Source: Mytilus edulis
Lineage: Eukaryota > Mollusca > Bivalvia > Mytilida > Mytilidae
DNA: 64,000 bases
NCBI RefSeq assembly: GCF_963676685.1
Contig: NC_092349.1
Location: 42,795,426 to 42,859,425, forward strand
Direction of reading: 5' to 3'
Translations under genes and position numbers: made by a program
Shown here: positions 10,261 to 22,100 of the stretch, piece by piece
Position numbering within the stretch: the first letter of the stretch is position 1
Layout: each line of letters opens with the position of its first letter
The notes under the pieces: model-generated
The model's input: only the letters and a program-made list of their open reading frames with translations
The model's database searches: none
What the model was told of the DNA's origin: nothing

Positions 10261-11160
10261 TGTTATAAGAAAAACATTTGCTGGTCTTACGTACAGTGAA
10301 ATTATCATTTTCAAATTCCATTGCAATTTGTGGGTGATGTTCGGGAAGGGAAGTCATATCTTGAGATGGGTCAGTAACGATCGAGCATAATTTACACGAT
10401 CAAGACCTAAAACAAGACGCTATCATGCTTTATGTGGACTGTTTGTAAAGTACGAAATCTCACTCATGAAATGAGCATAATTCCAAAATCAGAAGAAGTT
10501 CTTAATTTATAAATTGAACGCCAGGAATGAAATTGCGGTCTTGATGACTATATATATACACCAGTCTTTTAAATCTTTTGCAGTGCTGTGTGTATGCTGT
10601 AGAATGTGTCCCCTTGCTTTTATTGTGTGCCCTTTTATTTTACGGTTATGGGTTTTTGCTTGAGAGAGACTGTCTAACATTTATCATTACATGTTTTCTA
10701 TTTCTTTAAATTCAAGTTCATGAAATTTTGGTGAATAGTTGTCTGATTGGCAATCAAACCTCAGCTCCTTAATTTGATCGTAATACCATTGTGAACGAAA
10801 CATTTACCTTTGACTCAATATGTAGAAAAAAATTATTTTGAATTGCTTCCCTAACACAATAATAATTATGGAAGAAAATGAGATTTATTGTGCTATTTAG
10901 CGGTATGAATATGTCAGAAAGCTATGAATGGTTTAATGTGATACCAGAGACAAATAGATTAAGATAAAAGTAGTTTACGGATGTTATTCAAATCTCGAAA
11001 ATTAGTAAGAAGAGCAAACAAAAATTGAGGAAATCGTATGCACTCCAAAAGGACCGCGACTTGCAATATCGATAAGATAAGTGTCTCCTGCCATTTATAT
11101 ATCACACATCATGTGAATCTCAAATTAGTCAAATAATTGTCAAAGGTATCAGGCTAATAA
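10261..11160. other. No gene recognised
   Basis: AT-rich sequence with no convincing coding or RNA feature. The pseudogene may extend a little into its left end. Confidence 0.4.
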
Positions 11161-11215
11161 TTTAATAAGCAAGACGCGCCTTTCGTCTACATGAGACTCA
11201 TCAGTCACGCTAAGA
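11161..11215 (-). ncRNA. Hammerhead ribozyme motif, intact core, in an interspersed repeat
   Basis: Read on the minus strand: CUGAUGA (11204-11198), a stem II of GUCU/AGAC closing the loop CAUGU (11197-11185), GAAA (11184-11181), a very short GGCGC stem III region and a GUC cleavage triplet (11175-11173). Spacing between the two conserved boxes is exact. Stem I is only partly paired (about four pairs with GU wobbles), so this copy may be weakened. Stem III is too short for a stable hairpin, as in minimal hammerheads that work as dimers. Such motifs occur in bivalve interspersed repeats called retrozymes. Activity was not tested. Confidence 0.65.
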
Positions 11216-11689
11216 TCAAAATAGTTAGAGAGCAAAACAAGTATAAAGTTGAATAGCGTTGAAAAAACAATCAAAACGTTCAAATAATATTTCAAATAAT
11301 TCTTTCTTTAGCGTCCGTGTTTTTTTTTAAATTACCATATAGTTGATATTCATGTCAACATCTACAACATGTAAGTGCTGGTCTGGTTATACCCTCGGGA
11401 TTAAACGCAGACCAGCAGTGACATCGACCTAGTGATATAAATTCGTAATTTCGGGTAGGACACACTCAGCAGCTCGTGCTGTTACAACTCATTAAAGATA
11501 CTCGAATGAATGGGAGACTATAAATGATACTTTTTTCTCAATACGAGAAGGGTATTAAGGGTCGAATTGGGTAAGTTTACATTACATTATGTTCTAGTGA
11601 AGCTTTGTGATTGTTTATCAACTTGTTTTACAGTCTCCTACAGGAAATTGTTTGTCTAATGTCTCGTCCATGCTTTTTGATATTGCATA

Positions 11690-11995
11690 TTAAAGTTGAC
11701 GACAGTAGTATACCGCTGTTCAAAAGTCATAAATCGATTGAGAAAAAACAAATCCGGGTAACAAACTAAAACCGAAGGAATTACATTCACTATAAGAGGA
11801 AAACAACGAAACAATAGACAACTGAAGTGCAACAAAAACAAACGACAATGCAACATACACTGAAACGAACTATTAGATAACAACTGCCATAGGTCTTAAC
11901 TATTACAGTACATTTAAGACAACTTGTAGGTTGAACCTGGTTTAATGTCTAGCCAGACTTTTGCTCTTTATGGCATGTTAAATAAACCGCTAAAA
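11690..11995 (-). repeat. Mussel-type interspersed repeat, minus orientation
   Basis: It contains CAGTAGTATACCGCTGTTC, then AATCGATTGAG, then GTTGAACCTGGTTT. This is the reverse order and orientation of the copy at 13798-14080. Confidence 0.6.
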
Positions 11996-12299
11996 TGACA
12001 ACATTGCATGACGGGATAACAGTACAAATAAATCCAAGAACATCAAGAAAGAGAAATACATTGTTGACGATCAATGTACTCCTTCATGTTTTTCATTTTA
12101 CTAACTGTTTTTGTCATTTGTTTATCTTTGTTTACCTACCTGTATTTGTTTGTTTTTGTAGTGATTAAGATTGTAACTGTGTTGACTGCTTATACATAAA
12201 ATTTAGACATATTTAACTTTTATGTGTGTTTGTTCTGCTCACAAGTTGTGGTAAATATAATATAATTCGATGCGACTAACATACAAATGAGAGGTTTAT

Positions 12300-12490
12300 C
12301 CACCATTTTCTACTTAATGTTATGCCCGTACCAAGTCAGCAATGTGACAGTTGTTTTCTGTTCGTTTGGTGTGTTTGAGCTTTTGATTTTGTCATTTGAG
12401 GACTTTCCGTTTAGAATTTTTCCTTGAAGTTTAGTCATTTTGTTACTTGTATTTAACTTTTTCATATTTTTGAATTCTTGATTTGTGACA
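12300..12490 (+). repeat. Interspersed repeat (ACCAAGTCAG element), partial
   Basis: CCACCATTTT, then GTACCAAGTCAG, ATGTGACAGTTGTT and GGACTTTCCG appear in the same order at 35395-35560. It overlaps the same parent family as 13798-14080. Confidence 0.6.
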
Positions 12491-12639
12491 CTCCTTATCA
12501 ATTCGAAAATTTATATTCGTGGAACAGGAAATGCTTTGGTGCATAATTTAATGTTTTGCACGTGGGGTATACTTTAAAATACTTAGCTGTTATTATTCAT
12601 GCTAGTATATGTTATTTCATTGGTGTAAAGGACAGATAA

Positions 12640-13160
12640 CGATGACGTCTGTTGTCACTCAGTGTCTAGTGTAGCATAGATAATTATGATGTATGTTGTC
12701 TTTCTTAGACCTAAGGTGTGGGTTTTTCTGTAATAGTCTGATTTGTATTTCGTTATATTTGATATCACTGGTGTTTTATATGGTATTGTGGAGGACAGAT
12801 GAATATCGAGTCTTTTGTCTTCAATGGTCTTGTGCAGCACATATAATCAAAACGTATGTTGTCATTCACTGTCTTGTGTAGCACAGATAATCATGACGTC
12901 TGTTGTCATTTATTGTTTTGTGTAGCACAGATAATCATGACGTATGTTGTTTGTGTTATAAAAGGTCATTTTAGACAATAGACGTCATGATTATCTGTGC
13001 TACACAAGACAATAAATAATTTTGACTTCTCTTGTCTTACACTGTATTAAGAAGAGTGGATTATAATGACCTCTGTGGTCTTAAATGGCGTTTTGTAGCA
13101 CAGATAAAAATGACATATATTGTCTTCCGTGGTCTTATGTAGCACATATATCCGTGATTT
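12640..13160. repeat. Minisatellite with an inverted unit forming a long hairpin
   Basis: A unit of about 55-60 bp with the core TGTAGCACAGATAATCATGACGT-like sequence repeats several times in plus orientation (12660-12950). It then occurs inverted at about 12975-13015 (GACGTCATGATTATCTG), then again in plus orientation but diverged. The inverted unit can pair with its neighbour. Confidence 0.7.
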
Positions 13161-13797
13161 CTTTGAGAGACTAATGTGTAAAGTTTCCCTAGATTCAGTT
13201 TCCGCTTTTTTGTTGAATCTTGTTGTCTCTGACTTCTTAAAAAAAACCATTAAATTTTCTTCTTTTTCATACATGTTCAAAAGACACCTGTGTGAATACG
13301 TTTACCTCTTATTTCAACTATGTATCTATTCTAGTACATGTGCGGTCATATATGAGTTATTCTCGAAATTTGTATTCCTTAATTGATTATTAAGACTCTA
13401 TCTATGAGTCATTTGTTTGTTATCTTTTTTTACAGTACAGTTTTATTATGCATCACTAAAATATTTCACTTCTGCTTTATTTCAAAAAAATACAGTTGAC
13501 TGGTTTACCTATTATATCTATTATATAGTAATATTTTATAGAATTTACTGTTTGCAAAAGTATGAATTATTCTTAATAATAAAGATGTTATTATCCCAGG
13601 CAGAAAACCCTAGCCATATTGGCCACAACCTTTTGGAACTTTTGGTTCTCAGTGCTCTTCAGCTTTGTATTTGTTTTGTTATTAAAATTTAAACATGGTA
13701 CCTTTTGTTAGTTATTATTCGTGTGTTTCCTATATTTTCTCCCATTTATTTGTATTGTAGTCCTGTCGTGTAATGTTGTAATTTTAATATTATAACT

Positions 13798-14080
13798 TTG
13801 CCATTAAAGCGGGAGATATGGCATGCCACAAAACCAGGTTCAACCCACCATTTTTTTCTTAAAATTTCCTGTACCATGTCAGGAAATGGCCATTGTTATA
13901 TTATAGTTCGTTTCTGTGTGTGTTACATTTTAATGTTGTGCTTCTGTTGTGTCGTAGTTCTCTCATATTTGATGCGTTTCCCTTAGTTTTAGTTTGTAAC
14001 ACGGATTTGTTTTTTTTTCTCAATCGATTTATGAATTTCGAACAGCGGTATACTACTGTTGCCTTTATTTACCTCAAATG
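13798..14080 (+). repeat. Mussel-type interspersed repeat, plus orientation
   Basis: In order it contains AAAACCAGGTTCAACCCACC, a TGTACCATGTCAGGAA segment, TTTAGTTTGTAACACGG, TCAATCGATTTATGAA and GAACAGCGGTATACTACTG. Fragments of the 3' end recur at 15606-15645. Confidence 0.65.
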
Positions 14081-15605
14081 AAAAAACGATTTAAAAACAA
14101 AAACAATATCAACAGTTGGTTTATTCTAAATTATTTTAAACATAATCATATCTATAAAATATTCTTTATACATAATATACTTTTATTTTCTTTCATGACA
14201 TTGTCAAGTTTATCATCACATGTATAAATAGATTATTCAACATCAATGTAACTTATGTAAGTATTTTGTATCTTGATAAATTTGGTTATTCGGAAATATT
14301 TTCTACATGTTTTATCTAAATTAGTCCATTCACTTATGTATAAAAAGTATGTCTTTTAATTTAGATAGAGTTATTTCCCTTACACAGGCATATCATGATT
14401 GTTAAAATGAGAAATATATGCTTGAGTATAGATGAAAAGGAGGTAGAAGAGAGTGCAAATGTGCTGTAATATTAAACAAATGTAACTGTTTCATGATATT
14501 CTGATTTGGATGCTGTCTTTCTTTACAAAAATGTTGATCGAGTCAAACTTGCTGTGTGAACCAATAAATTTTGTTTTCAATATCGTAGTGCACTTTACTA
14601 GTAATTGTGAACTAAAGATAAAAAAAATACCTATAAAAGATAAAATTTATACGAGGTTGACATTGAAAATAGTCCATAAAAACGGAAAACTTTAAATCAT
14701 GAAATGCTTTTTACTTAGATCGAGAAATTTATTCACAATAAAGATCATATTGAAAATAATCCACAAATGTGTTTCTATGAATCTGACAATGAAGAAAAAC
14801 ATTGTAAATGGTAGTGTAGATATTTTCTTATTACAAGAGAAACAAGTGAAATTCTAAAAATAACATTTTGTTTTTGAATTTGTGAATAAACACATAAAAT
14901 CTGTATGTTTTAACCAGATATTTAGATCTAAATATAGACAAATTTACACTCATGAAAAAAGACATTACTATAAGAAGATTGTAAAATTCATTATCAAGTA
15001 GAAGAAAAGATATTCAAAATATTTGGGATCAAAGTTTTGCAGTGATTAAACATTATTCTGTGATTACCATGACTTTGCAAAAGCTATCAAAATAACTTTT
15101 AAAAAATCTACAAAAAGAAAAATTTGGTTTTAAATGCAACAACATATAACATATATACACAAACTGTAATCTAATTTGACCATTTTATCATTTAGTACTT
15201 TGTGCTGGATAATGGACACGATGTCCATCTGACACTCATTTCACTAGGAACACATTAAAACTGTATTCATAACTATCACATAACAGCACTTAATACATAT
15301 ACACAGTTAAAAATATAAGCTCTTATTTACATATGTACAAACAAAAAATATCACAGAATATTTCAAAATATTGATTTTGATAAACATCTTAAAATAGAAC
15401 CTTTGGGCAGTTTGTGAACAGCACTAATTCCAGTACAAAAAGTTAGTTTTATGTCTTTTACTTAATTTCTGAGCAAAATAATAACTGTATTTTTCTTTAT
15501 AAAGCTTGTCATTTGTGATTTCATGAGGAAAAACTTTCAACATGACGGCATTGGAAACTTTAAAATGCATTCCACAACATAAAAAAAAATACCATCAATT
15601 TTAGT
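14081..15605. other. AT-rich intergenic sequence, no gene recognised
   Basis: No coding frame of note and no clear repeat. This stretch lies downstream of the minus-strand gene that ends at 15921. Confidence 0.5.
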
Positions 15606-15645
15606 TTTGAACAGCGGTATACTACTGTTGCCTTTATTTATTGAA
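15606..15645 (+). repeat. Fragment of the GAACAGCGGTATACTACTG repeat
   Basis: It matches the 3' end of the copy at 13798-14080, including TTGCCTTTATTT. Confidence 0.6.
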
Positions 15646-15887
15646 ACTTTGATGTACCTTGGGGCAAAATTCAAAATGAAGAATAAAGATTTGCTGAACT
15701 TAATATTACACCTCAATAGGAGGCTTTCAACGGAAAAAAAACTGTTCATAGATATCCAAAAAGATCTCATCACACTAAAGTAAATTAACATTATCTAAGG
15801 AGCAACACTTTTCCCAGCCTAAATGCATGTACGATAACATCTTGTCAATGTCGAAACTTCGAAAAATTGGAAAATATATTGCTACAA

Positions 15888-15893
15888 TTTATT
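15888..15893 (-). terminator. Candidate polyadenylation signal AATAAA
   Basis: The minus strand reads AATAAA about 28 bases after the TAG of the 361-aa gene. Confidence 0.45.
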
Positions 15894-15920
15894 AATATTA
15901 ATTGATATATCCTAATATCC

Positions 15921-16161
15921 CTAATATACAAAAGCGAAATTCTTCCATCTATGTTTAATTCCTTCTCGTTTTTGAAGTTCCATACGTTTTGCATGGATAA
16001 CTTCAGATACCCATTCCTTGTGTATTGTATATGCCATTGGTCTACGTGGTATGGTATTATAGAAGAAAGTCTCCATATTTTCCATATAAGCCTTAGGAGG
16101 ATTTGGCGGTATGACGGGATCTTCGCATTGTACATAGTACGGCAGTCTCTTCATCACTTTC
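15921..16161 (-). CDS. Exon 4 of the 361-aa gene (stop codon)
   Basis: The exon is 241 nt after acceptor ATACTTTTCAG. It encodes KVMKRLPYYVQCEDPVIPPN through to the final FAFVY and TAG. Confidence 0.85.
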
Positions 16162-19100
16162 CTGAAAAGTATAAGCCATATAATTAATTTGAAAAGACGA
16201 TGCATTTATTTGTCCCGATTGTGCTTTAAGCAACAAGGCATAACAATATAAAATTTTGATTTATTTTCAGGTTTTGATGATGTACCTTAATAATAATTAT
16301 ACTCATTAAGAAGCAGATAATATACACTGATGATATAATTAAACTTTGATATATTCACTGGGGTTATTTCCCAAAATTTCTTATTTTATATTTAGTTGGC
16401 AATACAATTGATAGATATCACAAACGTTGGCATCATTTGTCTGGAAACGGTACCGGTGTCCTATAGCCATTCTTCCCCATGCCAATTTTTCCGGGGGAAC
16501 TGGATTGTTCAGCGTGAAGAGGGGAAAACCAGGATCAGGCCAATTTTCCCCCCTAATAGCACGAGAGGCTAATTGATAACGAAATAACTACGAACGAGTT
16601 TGTTTATGTACGAGAAAATGCTACAGTTTATTTAAATAAAGCACGCATAGACTGACATAGTATCTGTTGTCAGAAAAACTAAACCGGTAACGTGAATTGT
16701 TGTGGCGAATCGTATTAAAAATATTCCTTGCGTGATAATGAACCCCAACGAAAACAGTTCGGCATTTTAAAGCATGGAAATATTAGTATGGAGTATACAC
16801 CTACAAGTAGAAAGTTGTCAGGTCAAAAAATGCATGTAAATGATTCGGACGATCAAACAAAAAAAATACACAAAAAAGTCAATTACAGACAGGTAAAAAT
16901 ATAAACGGACTGATGGACATGTAGGCACAGTATGGTAGAAATATAGACCGGCTGATAATGTAGACATGTAGACATGTGGAGTATTTGTTAACAGCGAGCA
17001 ATACTGTTGTTGAATAAAAAAAAAAAAAAAAAAAGACATGTAGACATGTAGACATACACAGACTGGTGACAGAAATGTTATCTGATTGGAAAACATGTAG
17101 ATAGACTGTTGAACACGGAGAAGAACTGGTGGACATGTAGACAAAATATAATAGACACAAAGACGGGCTAGTGAATATGAAGTCAGACTTTGGAAATGAA
17201 GAAAGACTAATGGATACATAGACAGACCGTTGAAAATGTTAACGAACTAGTGGACATAGACAGACTGGTAACCATGTAGACAGCCTTGTAGACACATAGC
17301 CATACTGTGGAGAATGTAGACAAACTATGGACTATTTGAAAGACTGGTGAAAAAATAAAGACAGGCTAATGGAAACATAAACAGACTGGCGAACAATTGT
17401 GTAATTTAAATGTAAATTGACAATATTTGTCAGCATGTAAATCTAATTTTAACTCTGTTGGATTTAATTTTCAGACTTATATAAATGAAATCTATCATAT
17501 AGGGAAGAGATTGGCATGGGGGAAAAGTGACTAAATGTATACTTATTGCCAAATTTCCGCGGGGGAAGAACTGCAATGATCCAAAATTTCCCATGGCATG
17601 GGGAGAATGGCTATATAACAATGGTAATAGGTAAATATCAGTGTATCATCTGATCTATGGGATCATTGAAAAATGTAGAAAGGGGAAGTAAGGGTCAACT
17701 TCAATGATACAGTCGACAAACTAAGTAAGGTATCACGCCATTAACACGGAATATTCCATTATGAACATATTTGTTTTAATTATAAGACAATAATTGTGCC
17801 AGATGCGAATCAATACCATTAAATCAATCATACAAATTAAAATATAAATAATATACAACTTCCCACGCATATAATGAGCCATCTATTGTTTAACTGACCT
17901 TAATTAAGTGCATAACATAATTATATGTACAAATACACATTAAATACCATATATGAATATACTTTAGTACATCAACACATTTCACCAAAAATCATCTAAT
18001 CTATTCTCTTACCACTAGAGGGCACATATTTGACAGAAACCTGGGTCTAAATCCAGAGCTAAATAGTTAAAATAGTATCATATCTACTTACACTTTACTT
18101 ATTTTTCTAAAACAAAGTTCCCATACGATATGGGGATTATCAATTTGTAGTTTGTTTCTCGTGCTAATGGCTTTTTATGTAGAATTCTTTCTTATGTGTT
18201 TAGCCTTATGCATAAATGTACAGACATTAATATTATTTATCATTTTCTTTTATATAATATGTGATGCTGTTTCAATTTAAATCTGTTATCCAACATTTAC
18301 ACAAGCTTCACAATATTACAACAATACAGAGTTTACATGTCCATTGGAAGGGCTAAACACAATTAGCGAAGAACGTGTTAAATTTGTCTGAATCAAAAAC
18401 CGAAGGTGCAACAAAATAGTTCCTTTTGTATCTCACGTTTCTCTCATATATTTTTTGTTGTCTTCAATTCGCAGAACAAATGTTTTGTTATGTGTGGAGA
18501 ATATATGCATTGGTCCACTTCTTTGGATATTTGTTTTGCCTAGCATATAATAAGTACTTCTACACTTTGTTACTTCTTGACATTAATTGACTGTTGAGAT
18601 TTCACTTAAGGAGGTACCCAACACTTTGACTTAAATAGATTTGGCTCGTTTAATTTTCATAAGGTTTTGAAAAAACATTTTATCTGGCCATTTGAACAAA
18701 ATATGAACATTTGTAGAAATTTGAACCACACAATTTACAGGAATAATTTGGTTGGATATATAGCAGTTTGACAAATACTAATGTTGATCTTTGAACAGCT
18801 TGATTTCTCCTTACTAACAGTATGTGCTTAAAACGTTCAGATGAATTCTAAGAGTAAACTCCTTTATGTGTTATGTACCCCCTTAACAGATGGTTATATC
18901 GAAACTGCTTGATTAAATATTAAAGAAAGTATGAACAAATGAATAAATTTATTTCTTGCAATCAAAGTTGTTTTATTCAGTAGTTGTTAGGAATTAATAT
19001 TACTCACTTCAGTTTGAGTGGATCGCCATGAACTTCTGCTCTCCAGCCATATTTTTCTCGGTCTCTTTCATATTGATCTGGAGTTGCCACTCGGGATACG

Positions 19101-22100
19101 GTATCTGCGTAGTCAGGTACACATGACTTTGGTGTCGGATTCCTTGGTCGTAACTGACGTATGTCGTCTGTTGGCGTCTGGTATCTGTTTGAACCAGCAG
19201 ATTTGATTGGTCGTGGGGGAGGTGTAGGTTTCTGTCTAGGTATTACAGCACTCTTCACCCTTTCTCGTTTAGTGTCGAAGCTTTCCCTCTCTGATATTTC
19301 CTGATATTCTGATGTCGGTATGATTGTTATACCATTCTCTGGTTGAAACGCTGATGATGGAGTTGGTGTCCGTGGCTCCAACTCTGTCGGTATTGGCACA
19401 CCATAAGAAGTTTCCGCTACTTTAGTTGACCAACATTGAAATGGTGTAGGTATTTGTAATTTAGGTACGGGTTTGAAGTCATATATCGGTGCACTTTTGG
19501 CTCGTATTTGCAAAGATGCTGACTGGCTGCTCCCTGCTCTAGAATGATGACTCGAGACACTAGACATTGGACGTTTGCTAGGAGTTGGTGAAGGACGGAA
19601 GACTTTCGGTGGCCTTGGTGAAGGTGGTTTTGGTGCTGTATAGTAGTTACTGTTTTGATACTTGTACATGGCTTCAAGTTCTAAAATATTAAATGTAAGA
19701 TTTATATTATACATTTTTGGAGGGAATCATCTACATTTTAATTATGACAATGACAAGCAAAGCAAAAACACCAAGCCAAATATTTGGTATATTAAAAACG
19801 TCTTAACAAAATTTAAATACAAAAGAAATCATGGGTAAAGCATCAAGCAAATCACGACACAAAAGCGAGAATGTTCATTACATTCAAAAAGGGTAAAAGC
19901 AATAATTTAAGTAGGTAAAAAAATGGTTATGTTGTACATTTTGAGGTTATTTTAAATACTAATCAAATATTTACCGGTTATATTTAGTGTTTTATTGCAA
20001 ACAGATTGTGAAAATAAGTTGAAACTGAATTAGAAAATGTATTTCCCTCTTAAAACATCTACATGTTAATATTTTCTTTTTTCCTTTGAAATATTGAAAT
20101 ATTGTCAATGTTAGTTAGTTTTCAATTCAGGATGGTGATAGCAATGTCGTGTTTCTTGCATGTAAAATTACCACACTTTTGATTGGTCACTCTCTGTGGT
20201 CAAGTGATTAGAGGAACACAAAAAGCATGTTATTTATTAAAGCAGTACCTGACAACATAGAAGGAGACCGTGCTAAAAACAAAAGTGTATACACATGAAA
20301 ATATTTTGAAATAATAATAATATAAGCAAACATTTCTTATATCATTTACTGCTCAAGATGTCCATTTGAACATATGTGTTTCTGTGTTGATGCAAACTTT
20401 GATGCCAAAATGTCGAAAATCAAAGCGTAATAACGATTTTGGAGTCAAAAGGTTCCAACATTTACCCGAATCCTGACCATATTTGAGTGTTAATATACCG
20501 ACTGGTGATATTACCGGGGATAAACTCTCTAGCATTAGAGTTGTCGATCCTTTAAGAGTAAATCATTTACCGATTCTAAAAACTAATGGATATTTTTTTA
20601 TATAAAAGGTGTTCACCATGCATTAATTTTAGGTTGCACATATTGCATACTTTCAAAACAAACATTGCATATGCATATAACGCTGATCAGAACTACATAT
20701 GGTATAAATTGGTCCAATTGTTTCAGAGAAAACGTGTTTTAAGAGACCACATTTGAACAAAATATGAGACGAAATGTGATGAGAAAAACTGACAATCTCC
20801 CTTCGATCAATGCAATATGACATCAAAAAATTGAAGGATCATCTTAATTAAAGTATAATTAATTATTCTGCACTGCTTACAAAAATAAATCCAAGATTTT
20901 AAACTTTAAGCAACATTATTGTTATAATCATTCGGTGTTATCTATCTTAAGAAAAAGATGCAAATACTCACGGTATTCATTTGGAACACCCATCCGCCTA
21001 TCAACATAGACATCCTTGGCGGAGGGATACCAGCCGTACGTCTGCTCTTTCATGATGTCTGGTAAAACAAACCTGTAAAATAATAAATGGTGAAAGTGTT
21101 ATTCTTCGAATGGAAAAATGGAAAGGACTAAATTTACTGGAACTCCTATTCCGTCGCCAATCTGTTAAAGAAGTATTGGCACGGGACTAGTTCGTGTAAG
21201 CTGCTGTGTTTCTAGTAGATATATATTTATCATAACTAGCATGTATTTTATAGCATGTTAAGATCTTACTTATACAGATTCTTGATTGAATAAGACGTCA
21301 TTTCACCAACATTGAAAGACATGAGACAAGATAACTGTCTCGCCCTGTAGGCGTTGTTGAAAGGTTTTATGAAATGTTCGTTTTCAATTATAGTTATTAC
21401 TTTAATTTTCATGTGAATTTACTGTAATAATTGGTTTCGAACTTTTATCTTTTTTTATGTTTCCTTAACAACCCTAATTAAACTAAGAACAGTGAACGTC
21501 AGCGTCACATAAGGTTTCAGCATAGTATCTAATAACTCTTTTTAGAGTGGCTCTTGTTTTATATGAGAAGTTGTAATATTATGTAAATATTTTATAAGAG
21601 GTGATACTCAAATATAATAGTGTCTTGTCGTGTCTTGTTTTTCTTAACCGTTTGAGTACGGTACATAAGAAAATAAGTAAAAGACAAAAAAAGGATGTAT
21701 GTCCCTAAAATATTTTTTGGTAGAATGTGTTAATTGTATATCATTTGTTACATTATGTACTATTCTAATCATTATCAGCTGCAGTACTCTCAAGAAAGGA
21801 CTTATTTCTTATACCTGTAATTTAACTCTTTTTTACCTATTCAAAATACTTTTTAAGCATGCAAGAGGACTTCTGTTATATTGTGTATACCCTAAATGGA
21901 GTGTTCGATGTTTTATGCTGTCACTAGAATAAAGCTTATCGGGTGATGATTTTTGTTTTAAAAAAGAATGTCTATAAATACACATTTGACATAGTCTTTT
22001 CAGGAATGAAAAGACTGACCGATACACTTTCTCTAAATGAAGAATAGAAGAAAAAAAGTAACATTCAAAATATTTAATAAAAAAAAAAAATCAGCTTTTC

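Noticed and set aside
16818-17219. 133-codon minus frame with an N-terminal hydrophobic look
   Set aside because: Arises from the degenerate GACATG minisatellite inside a transposon; poly-Phe comes from an A-run.
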